Numbered from the stretch's first letter, positions 39,438 through 49,207 are shown. The stretch: 64,000 nt of DNA from an uncultured Clostridium sp. (GCA_947572725.1 CANPDB010000006.1:1-64000); one strand, 5' to 3'. Notes: generated by a model not told the origin, from the letters alone. Translations and numbers: made by a program.

Positions 39438-39692
39438 CTAATCTTGATTTTTAAATGGATGTTTTAATTTATTTTTTATTTCACTAGTAATTATTTTGAT
39501 TGCTATATCATACACATTCTCTGCATTATCTTCACTTAAATTAGAATTAACTTGTAAATCTTGAATTATTTTATCTTTATTTCTTTTTCCAAATATAAAA
39601 TGATTTTCTATAACATTATTTATTAAAGTACATTTTTCTTCATCATATCCTGTTTGTTTGGATAGTTCTTTTATAAATTCAGTTTTATTCAT
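39438..39692 (-). CDS. Small helical protein coupled to the Xre membrane regulator
   Basis: Starting at ATG 39692 it is 84 residues (MNKTEFIKELSKQTGYDEEKCTLINNV...). The N-terminus resembles a HU-like helical pair but the DNA-binding arm is missing. The start overlaps the regulator stop by 8 nt, so translation is coupled. Such small partners often follow Xre membrane regulators in Clostridia; function unknown. Confidence 0.65.
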   Translation of the reverse strand: MNKTEFIKELSKQTGYDEEKCTLINNVIENHFIFGKRNKDKIIQDLQVNSNLSEDNAENVYDIAIKIITSEIKNKLKHPFKNQD

Positions 39693-40629
39693 TGTCAGAT
39701 ACCTCCCCATACATTTTTGCTTTCGTATCTCGTTGTAGCTCATATCCATATTCAAATATATATGATATCCCAAATAAGAATAATATTTGTATTATATCAA
39801 ATAATTCAAAACCAACATCTAAATCAGTTGCTAATATTTTTTCAAATATTATTCCACCAGCACTTGGTAAAGCAAGTGCTATAATCATAAATTTTGCCAT
39901 CTGTTTAATGTATTTAACATTTTCTAATGTAAACGGTGTATCTCCTTGATTTATATTTATAAATAATTTTTCTAATCTATTTAATGACATTCTATATAAC
40001 ACTAAACAAATTATTAAACATACAAATCCCAGCTCTAAGAAAGCTATTATTTGTCCTTTAGAGTTATTTTCTAATATATTTTTCATTTGTAAAATTGTAT
40101 CTTGATCTTTTGCATCTGCAATTAAAATATCATTTGCTTTTAGTTGTAAAGTTATACCATCATTTAATTTTTCTTCTGTTATAGTTATTTTGTCATCAAT
40201 TCTTGCTCCTTTAAATACTATAGTGTTATCTTTTAATTCTATATTGCTTATAAATATAGGTGTAAGTATTAATAGTAAAATTACAATTGGAATTGCTATT
40301 GTTGTAACAATTTTTCCAATTCTTGCAATAATATAAATTGCTTTACTTATTCCTTTAATCTTCTTTTGTTTTTCTTCTTTAAATTTAACTACACTCATTT
40401 TTATATCTTCATCTAATGAATCTATATCTATCATATTTTCGTGTACCAAATCATTTATTTTGCAATGAAAAATAGTACATAATTTCATTATTTTTTCCAT
40501 TTCTGGATAGCTTTCACCATTTTCCCATTTCGATACACTTTGTCTTGTTACATCCATTTTTTCAGCTAATTTTTCTTGACTCATTTTAGCTGTTTTTCTT
40601 AAATTATATAAATTTTCTCCAAATTTCAT
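39685..40629 (-). CDS. Xre-family HTH regulator with membrane domain
   Basis: The 314-residue product has an N-terminal Cro/CI helix-turn-helix (LYNLRKTAKMSQEKLAEKMDVTRQSVSKWENGESYPEMEKIMKL), a linker, then about four membrane segments (IGKIVTTIAIPIVILLLILTPIFI, IIAFLELGFVCLIICLVLYR and two later). It would be a membrane-tethered transcription factor sensing an envelope cue. Co-translated with the small downstream gene. Confidence 0.82.
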   Translation of the reverse strand: MKFGENLYNLRKTAKMSQEKLAEKMDVTRQSVSKWENGESYPEMEKIMKLCTIFHCKINDLVHENMIDIDSLDEDIKMSVVKFKEEKQKKIKGISKAIYIIARIGKIVTTIAIPIVILLLILTPIFISNIELKDNTIVFKGARIDDKITITEEKLNDGITLQLKANDILIADAKDQDTILQMKNILENNSKGQIIAFLELGFVCLIICLVLYRMSLNRLEKLFININQGDTPFTLENVKYIKQMAKFMIIALALPSAGGIIFEKILATDLDVGFELFDIIQILFLFGISYIFEYGYELQRDTKAKMYGEVSDNE

Positions 40630-40780
40630 TAGACTACTCCTCCTTCGTTTTTTATTTTAGTGTAGTTTCATTTAAAAATCTATCAACTTTCAGTTGCTTT
40701 TTATGAAAAATACAAAATGCAACTGAAACTTTACATTTTGCATTTTATATTTTATCAAATGTGTCTTATATTAATTTCTC

Positions 40781-41728
40781 TTACTCATTATTCAAAAAAT
40801 TCATTACTAAATCTATAATAATCTCTTTTTCTTTTGGATTAGATTCTGCTATTAACAATGTTAAAGCTGTTAAAGTATTATTATCAATTGTTTGTTTTCC
40901 GTTTTTATATAATATGTCATAGAAATTCAAAAAATATATAAATAATGTTGCTGCAATTCTTTTGTTTCCATCTGCAAATACATGATTTTTTACTACTAGA
41001 TATAGGAAGTTTGCACCTTTTTCTTCTATGCTTTTGTATATATCTTGTCCACCAAAACTTTGATAAATGTTTCCTATAATTGATTCTAGCCCTTTATCTC
41101 TTTCTACTGCAAATAGTGAACTTTCTTCATTAAATCTTAACTTGTTTATAACTTCTATACATTGGTTATATTCAATTTTTCTTTCGTCTATATTTCCTTC
41201 TATTTTCTTTAATGTTCTATGGTCATAGTCATCTAATAAATCAAGTGCTTTTGAATAATCTCCAATTACTTTTAATATTTCTTTTGCGTCATTTCCTTCT
41301 AGTCTTTCATCTATTCTATTTGCTATGTCAATTAGTTTTATTGTTTTTTCTAAATATTCTAATCTTCTTTGATTTACTGCATATCCTTTTAACATATAAT
41401 CTTTTAATACTGTAGTTGCCCATCTTCTAAATAAAATACCATTTTGTGATTTTACACGATATCCCACAGATATAATCATATCTAAATTATAATAATTAGT
41501 TGGTTTGTCAGCAAATTCGGAATTTCCGAATTTAGTCATTGTTTCTGTTTCTACTAGTTCTCCCTCTTTGTATATATTCTTTATATGTTCGTTAATAGTA
41601 GATTTAGCCTTTTCAAATAGATTTGACATTTGTTCTTGTGTAAGCCACACTGTTTCATCTTTTAAATTAACTTCTAATTTTACTCCTTGGTTTTCAAATA
41701 AAATAATTTCATTTTTCTTTTCATTCAT
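40781..41728 (-). CDS. RhuM-like N-terminal domain fused to a Fic/Doc AMP- or phosphotransferase
   Basis: The 315-residue product starts with the virulence RhuM/BRO-like domain (LTQEQMSNLFEKAKSTINEHIKNIYKEGEL, YYNLDMIISVGYRVKSQNGILFRRWAT) and ends with a Fic/Doc domain with motif H249-F-A-D-G-N-K-R257. This architecture is known in accessory genomes and is treated as a toxin-like effector. No neighbouring antitoxin was seen, so regulation may be internal or absent. Confidence 0.88.
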   Translation of the reverse strand: MNEKKNEIILFENQGVKLEVNLKDETVWLTQEQMSNLFEKAKSTINEHIKNIYKEGELVETETMTKFGNSEFADKPTNYYNLDMIISVGYRVKSQNGILFRRWATTVLKDYMLKGYAVNQRRLEYLEKTIKLIDIANRIDERLEGNDAKEILKVIGDYSKALDLLDDYDHRTLKKIEGNIDERKIEYNQCIEVINKLRFNEESSLFAVERDKGLESIIGNIYQSFGGQDIYKSIEEKGANFLYLVVKNHVFADGNKRIAATLFIYFLNFYDILYKNGKQTIDNNTLTALTLLIAESNPKEKEIIIDLVMNFLNNE

Positions 41729-42122
41729 AAGAACACATCCTTTTTATTAAATTTTAGTTCGGATACATCTATTATTATATATAAATTTCATTTATTCAAT
41801 ACAGAACTATTGTTTGTATTTTATAATAAAATAATCTTTCTGTCAACATTTTTTGTTAAATTTTGCTAAAATTTTTATAATTAGTCAATTCACTTAGAAA
41901 CAGCAAATACTCTCCTTTTTTTGTGTGCCAATTTTACGTATGTAAAATTGTGTACATCTCTTTTATATTATAGGAAAGTTCGTCTATGATTTATAAGTTA
42001 ATATAACTTCCATAGTAGAACTTTCATATAATATAAATAAGAAGCAAATGCTTCATCTACAGAATTCATTTGCTTCTATATTTCATACTATTATGATAGT
42101 TTAAATGTATGTAATTTAAATT
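41729..42122. other. 394-nt gene-free stretch with a long hairpin and a terminator
   Basis: No ORF seen. At 41955-42040 TATATTATAGGAAAGTTC pairs with GAACTTTCATATAATATA around a loop containing TCTATG/CATAG, a long stem with the same plan as the element family. At 42042-42080 AGAAGCAAATG pairs with CATTTGCTTCT, a likely terminator of the ferredoxin gene. The Fic gene promoter region lies at the left edge. Confidence 0.55.
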
Positions 42123-42308
42123 TTACAAAACCAATGCTTTTTTAGGGCAGAAGTTTGAACATTTACCACATCTTATACACTTGTCATAATCTATTTTAGG
42201 TGCTTCAAAATCTTTTTGTGATAATGCTCCTACTGGACAAACATTTACAGCAGGACACTTATGATTTTGAGGGCAGTTCTCTATTTTTATTTTTAATTTT
42301 TTCTCCAT
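42123..42308 (-). CDS. Small 4Fe-4S ferredoxin-like protein
   Basis: The 61-residue product has CPAVNVCPVGAL and a complete cluster motif CIRCGKCSNFCP near the C-terminus; the first motif is short of cysteines (CPQNHKCPAVNVCP), so one or two clusters may bind. Start ATG 42308 has AAGGAGA upstream. A soluble electron carrier or a subunit-like domain. Confidence 0.85.
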   Translation of the reverse strand: MEKKLKIKIENCPQNHKCPAVNVCPVGALSQKDFEAPKIDYDKCIRCGKCSNFCPKKALVL

Positions 42309-42427
42309 AATTTTATCTCCTTCAAATTGCAATTTTTTATTCTAATTTATTATATTAGACATTTTAAAATAATATTCTAATTCTCTTATTGACTTAAATA
42401 TAATAATATTCCTATTTTTTATACTTT

Positions 42428-43444
42428 TTACATATTTATATAACTACTTTGTGGAAAAACTAGCCTAATCTCTGTCCCTTCATTTTGAACAGAATTAAGT
42501 TCAATAGAAATACCTAATTTATCACATAACTTTTTACACAAATATAGACCAATTCCTGTTGACTTTTTGTTAGACTCCCTACCATTTGTACCAGTAAATC
42601 CTTTTTCAAAAACTCTTGTAATCTCCCCTTTAGGAATACCAATTCCATTATCTTTAATATGCAAAATCACATTTTCTTTTCCTAGTTTTGAATACATTTC
42701 TATTTCTAATTTTTTATTATTTTTTCTATATTTGATACTATTTTGTATTAGTTGATTTATAATAAAACAAATCCATTTACTGTCTGTGTTTACATCTTTT
42801 TCTAAATCATGTAAATTTACAAGTATTTTTTCTTGAATAAAAATGTTTTTATTTTTCTTAATACATTCATTTGCAATATCTTTTAATGATGTCTTTTTTA
42901 TATAATAATCTTTTTCTACTGTATTACTCCTTGCATAAAATAAAGCTTGTTCAGTGTAATTTTCTACTTTATTTAATTCTTCGTCTATGCTTTTTGTTAT
43001 TGAATTTTTATTGTTTTCTACAATCATTTTGCTTGCCGATATTGGCAATTTAATTTCGTGAATCCATAATTCAATATATTCTTTGTAATCTTCCATTAAA
43101 TATTTATAGTTATTTACATTTTCTAACATAGACTTATTCGTTTGTTCTAATATTTGTTTTAGTATTTTTCCTTCTTCAAAGCTAGGTGTACTTATAATCT
43201 CTGCAATTAAATACTTATCATCTAATTCATCTAATGCATCAAGCAAATTTTTATAAAAATGCTTTTTTACAAAATATTCGATTATAATTCCTATAGTATA
43301 CAAAATTATCAAAATAACTGGAATATATATTTTTATAAAATTTCCAACTGGATAAATTGCTAAAAATATTTCTATTGTAATAATTCCAAATATTAATAAA
43401 TTTATTGTAATTAATTTATCTTTTAAGAATTCTCTAAAGTTCAT
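42428..43444 (-). CDS. BceS/YxdK-like intramembrane-sensing histidine kinase
   Basis: The 338-residue kinase has two adjacent membrane helices (LITINLLIFGIITIEIFLAIY, FIKIYIPVILIILYTIGIIIEYF) with almost no loop, the hallmark of Bce-type sensors. It has an H-box in ELWIHEIKLPISASK and ATPase motifs IIQNSIKY, KDNGIGIP and STGIGLYLCKKLC. Such kinases sense peptide antibiotics through the paired BceAB exporter. Downstream of the response regulator, 16 nt apart. Confidence 0.88.
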   Translation of the reverse strand: MNFREFLKDKLITINLLIFGIITIEIFLAIYPVGNFIKIYIPVILIILYTIGIIIEYFVKKHFYKNLLDALDELDDKYLIAEIISTPSFEEGKILKQILEQTNKSMLENVNNYKYLMEDYKEYIELWIHEIKLPISASKMIVENNKNSITKSIDEELNKVENYTEQALFYARSNTVEKDYYIKKTSLKDIANECIKKNKNIFIQEKILVNLHDLEKDVNTDSKWICFIINQLIQNSIKYRKNNKKLEIEMYSKLGKENVILHIKDNGIGIPKGEITRVFEKGFTGTNGRESNKKSTGIGLYLCKKLCDKLGISIELNSVQNEGTEIRLVFPQSSYINM

Positions 43445-43460
43445 TTTTAATTCCCTTCTT

Positions 43461-44132
43461 TTATTTTAGAATATATCCTAAACCTCTTTTTGTTTCTATT
43501 AGTTCTTTTAAATTTATTTCATCTAATTTATTTCTTAATCTAGTTACATTAACAGTTAAGGTATTATCATCAATAAAACTTTCGTCTTCCCATAGGCATT
43601 CCATAATTTCTTCTCTTGATACAATTTTTCCCCTATTTTGAATTAGAAATTTTAGAATTCTAAATTCATTTTTTGTTAATTCAATTTCTTTTTCATCTTT
43701 CTCTATTGTAGTTTTTGACATATTTAAAATAAATTCTTTGCAATCTATTTTATCTTGGTTACTTTCATTCTGAGTTGTCCTTCTAAGTAATGATGCTATT
43801 TTAGCAAGCAAAATTTGACTGTTAAATGGTTTTGTAATGTAATGGTCTGCTCCATAATTTATACTTATTAATTCATCAATCTCGCTATCTCTACTTGTTA
43901 CAATAATTATGGCCATTTCAGACTGTTTTCTAATTTCTTTACAAATATATTCTCCATCTGCATTTGGCAAATTAATATCTAATAATATTAAATCTGGATT
44001 TATTTCTAAAATATCTTGTATTGTATTATTAAATTCTTTTAATACCTCTGCTTCATATCCATTATTTTTAAAAAAAATTTGCAACTCATTTCTTAATTTC
44101 TCGTCATCTTCTACTATTAATATTTTTTGCAC
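43461..44132 (-). CDS. OmpR-family response regulator (BceR-like)
   Basis: The 223-residue product has a receiver domain (LIVEDDEKL, phospho-acceptor DLILLDINLP, VTSRDSE, ITKPF) and a winged-helix DNA-binding domain (LTKNEFRILKFLIQNRGKIVSREEIMECLW...DNTLTVNVTRLRNKL). It forms an operon with the downstream BceS-like kinase and probably controls the exporter at 35156-38001. Confidence 0.92.
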   Translation of the reverse strand: MQKILIVEDDEKLRNELQIFFKNNGYEAEVLKEFNNTIQDILEINPDLILLDINLPNADGEYICKEIRKQSEMAIIIVTSRDSEIDELISINYGADHYITKPFNSQILLAKIASLLRRTTQNESNQDKIDCKEFILNMSKTTIEKDEKEIELTKNEFRILKFLIQNRGKIVSREEIMECLWEDESFIDDNTLTVNVTRLRNKLDEINLKELIETKRGLGYILK

Positions 44133-44205
44133 TTTTTATCACTTTCCTTTTTTCAATCCTTCAGATTATGTTTCATTATAACACAAAAAAAACATTAAAA
44201 TACAG

Positions 44206-44453
44206 GCAATCAACTAAACTTCAATTATATATTAGTTTAAATGTTATTAATTTTATTAGCGCGAGAAGGGTTATAATTATATACTTTTTGAACGACTCCA
44301 GGGTAACCGTCCAAAAATTCTTAGAAAAGTTTAAAAAACTTTTCTATAGAATTTTTAGGATGGGGCAGTGAAAAAATATATAATTATCACCCTTCGGGAG
44401 CGAGTAAATAACTTAAAACAAAACTAATATATAATTGAAGTTTAGTCGATTGC
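44206..44453. repeat. Structured intergenic element, type D copy 1
   Basis: Outer arms of about 33 nt (GCAATCAACTAAACTTCAAT... and its complement ending TTTAGTCGATTGC) enclose AGCGCGAG, a stem AGGGTTATAATTATATA / TATATAATTATCACCCTT, a core with CCGTCCAAAAATTCTT and a nested AAAGTTTAAAAAACTTT hairpin, and CGGGAGCGAGTA. Copy 2 at 54340 has the same motifs but entirely different outer arms, also complementary. Confidence 0.8.
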
Positions 44454-44481
44454 TATGCATTAAATATTTAAAAAAATAAAC

Positions 44482-46479
44482 TTATCTTAATTCAATTTCT
44501 TTTAACTTTTCTAAAGTATTCAAATCATATAAAATAATTTGTTTACTTGACAATGTAAATAATCTATCACCAATATATATTGCTCTTTCTCTATCTGTAC
44601 TATAATCACCTTGTTGTTCTATATTTCCATACTCTTCAAAACCTTCTTGTAAATTTATTTTATATATTACAAAAGTATTTTTAGAATTTCTTGCATAATT
44701 TTCCCTACTAGTTACTGGAAAACCAATCAAATTTTTATCTTTATTATAAAATAATGCTTTATGATTATTTATTATTTGTGAATATACATTTTCTTGTCCA
44801 ATATTTACATTAAACATTTCTTTTGGATTTTCTAAATCTGATACATCAAATATGGACATTTTCATATTGTCATTTGTTACTCCTCCATGTCCATTAGATT
44901 TTGTATTATATCCTATTCCTATAATATGAGTTTCATCATATGGGTGTAAGTAACTACTATACCCTGGTATTTTCAGTTCTCCTTTTACGACTGGATTTGT
45001 TGGGTCTGATAAGTCTATTACAAATAATGGATCAATTTGTTCAAAAGTCACTATATAACCTATTTTTCCTATAAATCTAACTGAATAAATCTTTTCTCCT
45101 TTTGCTAAGTTTTCAATTTTTCCTATTTCTTTTAAGTTTTCATCTAAAATATATAATTGATTAGTTGATTCTTCATTGTAATCACAAGTAGTTGCAATTC
45201 TTAAATTTCCATCATATTCATCAATTGAAAATTGATTGTTTAAATTGCCTTCTACTTTTCCTTTACATTGTAATTTTATTTGTGAGTTATTTAAATTAAA
45301 TTTGTAAATAATATTTTCCATTTTTTCATAAAAATATCCATCTTTATATATTGATTGTGTTATATATAAATTTTTTTCACTTGCATATATTGTGTCACTT
45401 GCTCCAAAAAATGTTTCTGTATTTATTTCATCTTTATTATTAATATTAAATCCAGCTACTATCATATAACTATAATCTTGGGTATCTTTGAAATATATAA
45501 TATCATTACAGTTAATTTTCTTTGTTTCTGTTATTGCTGCTGTATCTTTTACAACTGGCAATAATTCATCATCAGTAATTCCTTTATAATAGTAAACTGA
45601 TTTATTACTTATAAAATATATATTTTCTCCTATCATTCTTGATTGAATATAGTTTCCGTCTAAAGATATTTTTCTTATTTGTTTTGGTTCTTTTCTATTT
45701 GAAATATCATATACTATCGCCTTTGCCATATAATTTGTATCTATTCTATATATGTCGTCCGCTATTTCCTCTTCAACTGTATCTCTTTTTTTTGTTTTTT
45801 CTTCATCATACTCCCTACTATTTCCTAATATTATTAGCTTATCTTCATTAATATATAGTTCCCTTGGATAAAAGTTTTCGTTTTTTTCTTTTATTTCTAT
45901 TGATGTTTCAATTTCTAAATTGTCTGCATTTACAATATATATTTTTTCATTTGATATATAATAAATGTATTTTCCATCTGTTTTTACAATATCTGCTTCA
46001 TCAACATTTTCTACTTGTGTATTTGTTTTTGAATAATCTTCACTTTCTTTTTTTGAACTTGCAGAGTTAGCTGATGAAATACTTTCAGTTGGTTCCATTG
46101 CCATTACATCATCTATCATAAAACTTTTTGCATTTGTTTCATAATTTTTCTTTAATACTCTTTTTAATTGATTGATATTTTCAAATCTTGGTAATTCATC
46201 TTCTTTAGATGCGATTTTTGTATTTGGTAATTCATCTTCTTTAGATGCGATTTTTGTATTTGGTATTTGGTTTTCAATATCTGATTGCTTGTTTTTATTA
46301 AAATAAATTAGTCCTCCTGAAAATACTAAAATTAATGTAGCACATGCTGCTAAATATTTTATATAAGTAACTTTATTTTTTTCCTTTTTATTTTGTTTTA
46401 TTTTTTCTAATGTTTTTTCTTTTAATTGTTTACTAGCTTGAATTTGCTCTACTGCATTTTTATAATAATCTTTATTCAT
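44482..46479 (-). CDS. Membrane-anchored beta-propeller protein (COG4880-like), partner of the ECF sigma factor
   Basis: The 665-residue product has a short cytoplasmic helical region, one membrane segment (IKYLAACATLILVFSGGLIYF), then a long extracytoplasmic part with repeated YLVD/YIVN beta-propeller blades (VENVDEADIVKTDGKYIYYISNEKIYIVNA marks the family). It overlaps the sigma gene by 8 nt, and the N-terminal layout fits an anti-sigma or sensor role. A 12-residue unit, PNTKIASKEDEL, is exactly duplicated in tandem (DNA 46193-46264). Confidence 0.82.
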   Translation of the reverse strand: MNKDYYKNAVEQIQASKQLKEKTLEKIKQNKKEKNKVTYIKYLAACATLILVFSGGLIYFNKNKQSDIENQIPNTKIASKEDELPNTKIASKEDELPRFENINQLKRVLKKNYETNAKSFMIDDVMAMEPTESISSANSASSKKESEDYSKTNTQVENVDEADIVKTDGKYIYYISNEKIYIVNADNLEIETSIEIKEKNENFYPRELYINEDKLIILGNSREYDEEKTKKRDTVEEEIADDIYRIDTNYMAKAIVYDISNRKEPKQIRKISLDGNYIQSRMIGENIYFISNKSVYYYKGITDDELLPVVKDTAAITETKKINCNDIIYFKDTQDYSYMIVAGFNINNKDEINTETFFGASDTIYASEKNLYITQSIYKDGYFYEKMENIIYKFNLNNSQIKLQCKGKVEGNLNNQFSIDEYDGNLRIATTCDYNEESTNQLYILDENLKEIGKIENLAKGEKIYSVRFIGKIGYIVTFEQIDPLFVIDLSDPTNPVVKGELKIPGYSSYLHPYDETHIIGIGYNTKSNGHGGVTNDNMKMSIFDVSDLENPKEMFNVNIGQENVYSQIINNHKALFYNKDKNLIGFPVTSRENYARNSKNTFVIYKINLQEGFEEYGNIEQQGDYSTDRERAIYIGDRLFTLSSKQIILYDLNTLEKLKEIELR
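46193..46264 (-). repeat. Perfect 36-nt tandem duplication inside the beta-propeller gene
   Basis: Two identical 36-nt units encode PNTKIASKEDEL twice just outside the membrane segment. The lack of any difference points to a recent, in-frame expansion. Confidence 0.9.
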
Positions 46480-46948
46480 CTTCAAAACCTCCTTCCAATT
46501 TTTCTTTAAGCATTTGTCTTGCTCTAAATAGCCAAGTTTTTATTGTTCCTTCTTTTGTTTTCATTAATTTTGCTATTTCTTTTACTTTGTATCCTTCATA
46601 ATATGATAAGTAAATTACTGTTTTGTAATTTTGCGGTAATTGATATACAACAGAAAATACTTCATTTTCTTCTGGATTTTCAAAAATAAGATTTTCGTCT
46701 AAATTAGTTACTTTCCTATTCCACGCAGATTGCTTTATGTTTTTGCTTAAGTTGATTGTAACTCTTATAAACCATGCTTTTTCGTGTTCTTCATTTTCAA
46801 AGTTTGGTAGTTTTTCACTAAATTTTATAAATACATCTTGAAATACATCTTCTGCATTTTCTATTGTTCCGCATCTTGTTAGTGCAATTCTGTATACGGT
46901 GTTTGAATGTTTTTCTATCATTTTTTCTATATATTGTTCGTTTTGCAT
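46472..46948 (-). CDS. ECF-type RNA polymerase sigma factor
   Basis: The 158-residue product has region 2 (VYRIALTRCGTIENAEDVFQDVFIKFSEKLPNFENEEHEKAWFIRVTINL) and region 4 (YKTVIYLSYYEGYKVKEIAKLMKTKEGTIKTWLFRARQMLKEKL). It likely responds to an envelope signal relayed by the overlapping membrane protein gene. Confidence 0.92.
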   Translation of the reverse strand: MQNEQYIEKMIEKHSNTVYRIALTRCGTIENAEDVFQDVFIKFSEKLPNFENEEHEKAWFIRVTINLSKNIKQSAWNRKVTNLDENLIFENPEENEVFSVVYQLPQNYKTVIYLSYYEGYKVKEIAKLMKTKEGTIKTWLFRARQMLKEKLEGGFEDE

Positions 46949-47033
46949 AGTTCCCTCCTATCTATTATTAATACAAAGTAAATTGGCTTTTGGTTTCAAT
47001 TTTTTTCATTTTTATTATACATTATTTCTCTAA

Positions 47034-47162
47034 AAAAATGTTGATATATCTAAAAATAAATATATTAATATTTTACATAATAGACAATTTCTATTCTCTC
47101 TTAGAAATAACATTAGTAACAATAATAAAACCTAATGCAAATAATAAAATAATTCCTATGTT
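47034..47162 (-). pseudogene. Duplicated 3' end of the ABC-2 permease gene plus terminator remnant
   Basis: About 129 nt match 50281-50408: a terminator-like AATGTTGATAT region followed on the minus strand by codons for NIGIILLFALGFIIVTNVIS and a stop, almost identical to the end of the permease at 50338. No upstream part of the gene remains. The two copies bracket a 3.1-kb segment. Confidence 0.85.
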
Positions 47163-47169
47163 TTACATA

Positions 47170-48009
47170 CTATATACTTATCCAATAATAATATAAAATA
47201 TTTTTATCATAATCATAAACAGCTACTTCGTAACCTGTTGCATTTTCTTTAGTAACATTCTTTTTTTTATTTTCATCACTTGTTCTACATACTAATTCAT
47301 AATGATAATAACCATTTTCTATTGAAAGCACTTCTTTATTGTATTTAAAAGCATCTAATTTATCATCATCTAATCTATTTTTATTCCATTTTGAACTTTG
47401 TTCTAGTGTTTCTATTATTTCCTTTCCTTTCTCTTCTGTATATTTATATACATAATAGTCTGTTCCATCTCCTTGTGGTCCACCTCTTACATCATATATT
47501 TCTCTACTAATATAATTTCTAGTATCTATATTCAAATCCTTATGATAATCTGTATGATTATTAAATACTCTATTTATATAATAATATAATTTTGCATTTT
47601 TTAAATCAAATATTGCATGAGCATTATTTCCATTATAATAATATAAATCTTCTCTGTCTATAGGAATTCTCTCATCATCTTTTATTTCTGAGAATTCTTG
47701 CATTATGTATTCATAATACTTATTCCTATCCCATAAGTCACTTTCTTCTAATTGACTTTTGAATTTATCCATAATATATGTATTATAATTCTTTATTTTG
47801 TATACCTTATATTTTCCATCTAAAAAATCTTCTGTATATATTGTACAATACTCTATATCATACTCATCTATTTCTAACCCTAATTTTTTGTAATCTTTAT
47901 CCCTATTTATTGAAAAATATAGTTTAGTAATTTCTATTGATAAAAAACTAACAACTATACACATTGCTATAACTAACAAAATATATAAAATTATTTTTTT
48001 ATTTTTCAT
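47170..48009 (-). CDS. Hypothetical single-pass membrane protein
   Basis: The 279-residue product has an N-terminal membrane segment (IILYILLVIAMCIVVSFLSIEI) and a tyrosine- and charge-rich extracytoplasmic domain (IDEYDIEYCTIYTEDFLDGKYKVYKIKNYNTYI, DYHKDLNIDTRNYISREIYDVRGGPQGDGTDYYVYKY). No known family. It lies in the inserted 3.1-kb segment, 20 nt after the zinc-ribbon pseudogene. Confidence 0.6.
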   Translation of the reverse strand: MKNKKIILYILLVIAMCIVVSFLSIEITKLYFSINRDKDYKKLGLEIDEYDIEYCTIYTEDFLDGKYKVYKIKNYNTYIMDKFKSQLEESDLWDRNKYYEYIMQEFSEIKDDERIPIDREDLYYYNGNNAHAIFDLKNAKLYYYINRVFNNHTDYHKDLNIDTRNYISREIYDVRGGPQGDGTDYYVYKYTEEKGKEIIETLEQSSKWNKNRLDDDKLDAFKYNKEVLSIENGYYHYELVCRTSDENKKKNVTKENATGYEVAVYDYDKNILYYYWISI

Positions 48010-48028
48010 ATCATCATTCCTTTGATTT

Positions 48029-49102
48029 TTATTTAATTTTATAATTTGAAAAATTGAATTTTATTTTTATATCATATTTTTTTATAACTCCATATTCATA
48101 AGAAACAACTCCAAAATTATTAAGTAATGTTGAAAAAATATCTGTAAATATTTCTTCTTTATTATCAACATATTCTTTCAAGTCTTTAAATTCTGTAAAA
48201 TCATATGTATCATTTATCTCTCCTTCTAAATTCCAAGTATTATCTTCATTTTTTATTGCCTTGATAAACATTGTAGCTTTATGTAATGAATAGAGCAAAT
48301 CTCCTCCTTCAAATTTAAGTACAATTCCATCTTTTTCATAGTCTCCTAAATCAAACATACCAGTCTCTTTTCCATACTTTTCTGTTAATTCTTTTATTTT
48401 ATTATTAAATACACTACTTTCGATTAACAATTCATCTGTTACACTGTCTTGTATTGTCAAATCTTTTGGCTCTTTTCCAAATAGAGATAATGAATTACTT
48501 AATAGTCTTGCCGATAACTTTTTATCTTTAATTATTCCACCAATAACTACAACTTGCCAAAATGTATATTGCATTGAATAAAATACTGCATATGATATAG
48601 GATTTGATTTTTTTGTTACATCAAATATAAAACTCATGCTTTTTATAAAATTTTCTGCGACTTTTTCATCTACTTCTTCCCAATTTATATTTTGAAATTC
48701 TTTTATAAGTTTGTCAAATTTTTGTGAATAATTAAATAATTTATATATATCATTTAATGTAAAAGAAATTGATTGTGCTATATTTTTTGAAAATACTGAT
48801 ATACTATTTATATCTTTTAAAATTTTTTCTTTTATATCATCTAAAAATTCATAATTCATTCTATTTAAATAATTTAAAGCTATATATTTTTGTGCTAAAT
48901 TATACTTTTTCTTTTTACTAAGAAAAAATTTATGATTTTCCTAAGCAATTTTGGTACATAAATATAATTCCTTATTCCACACAAATCTAGATGGTTTTGG
49001 AAATTCTAGTAATCCATATAAGTTATCTAAACACCCCCTTCCAAACATCGTATAATTATAGTCATATGGCTTATTGCATAATATACATCTTTTTTCTTCC
49101 AT
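48029..49102 (-). pseudogene. Zinc-ribbon protein gene interrupted by an in-frame TAG at codon 54
   Basis: An ATG at 49102 with GAGG upstream opens a frame encoding MEEKRCILCNKPYDYNY...GRGCLDNLYGLL...ELYLCTKIA, a cysteine-rich N-terminus. It meets TAG at 48943-48941 and continues in the same frame (ENHKFFLSKKKKYNLAQKYIALNYLNRMNYEFLDD) into the 276-codon ORF that ends at 48029. The intact protein would be about 357 residues. The ORF downstream could restart at ATG 48859 but has no good ribosome site. Either a nonsense mutation (a TGG codon fits) or TAG readthrough. Confidence 0.7.
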
Positions 49103-49207
49103 AGCTATATCCTCTTTTCTTTTATTATTTTTCTATTTAACTGCTATTTTCTCCAATCTTACTATTATTTTACCATATTTTTCCTATTACAACAATATTT
49201 TTATACC

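Noticed and set aside
44206..44453. Type D element as an insertion sequence
   Set aside because: No transposase frame, and its outer arms differ completely from the other copy, which standard IS ends would not.
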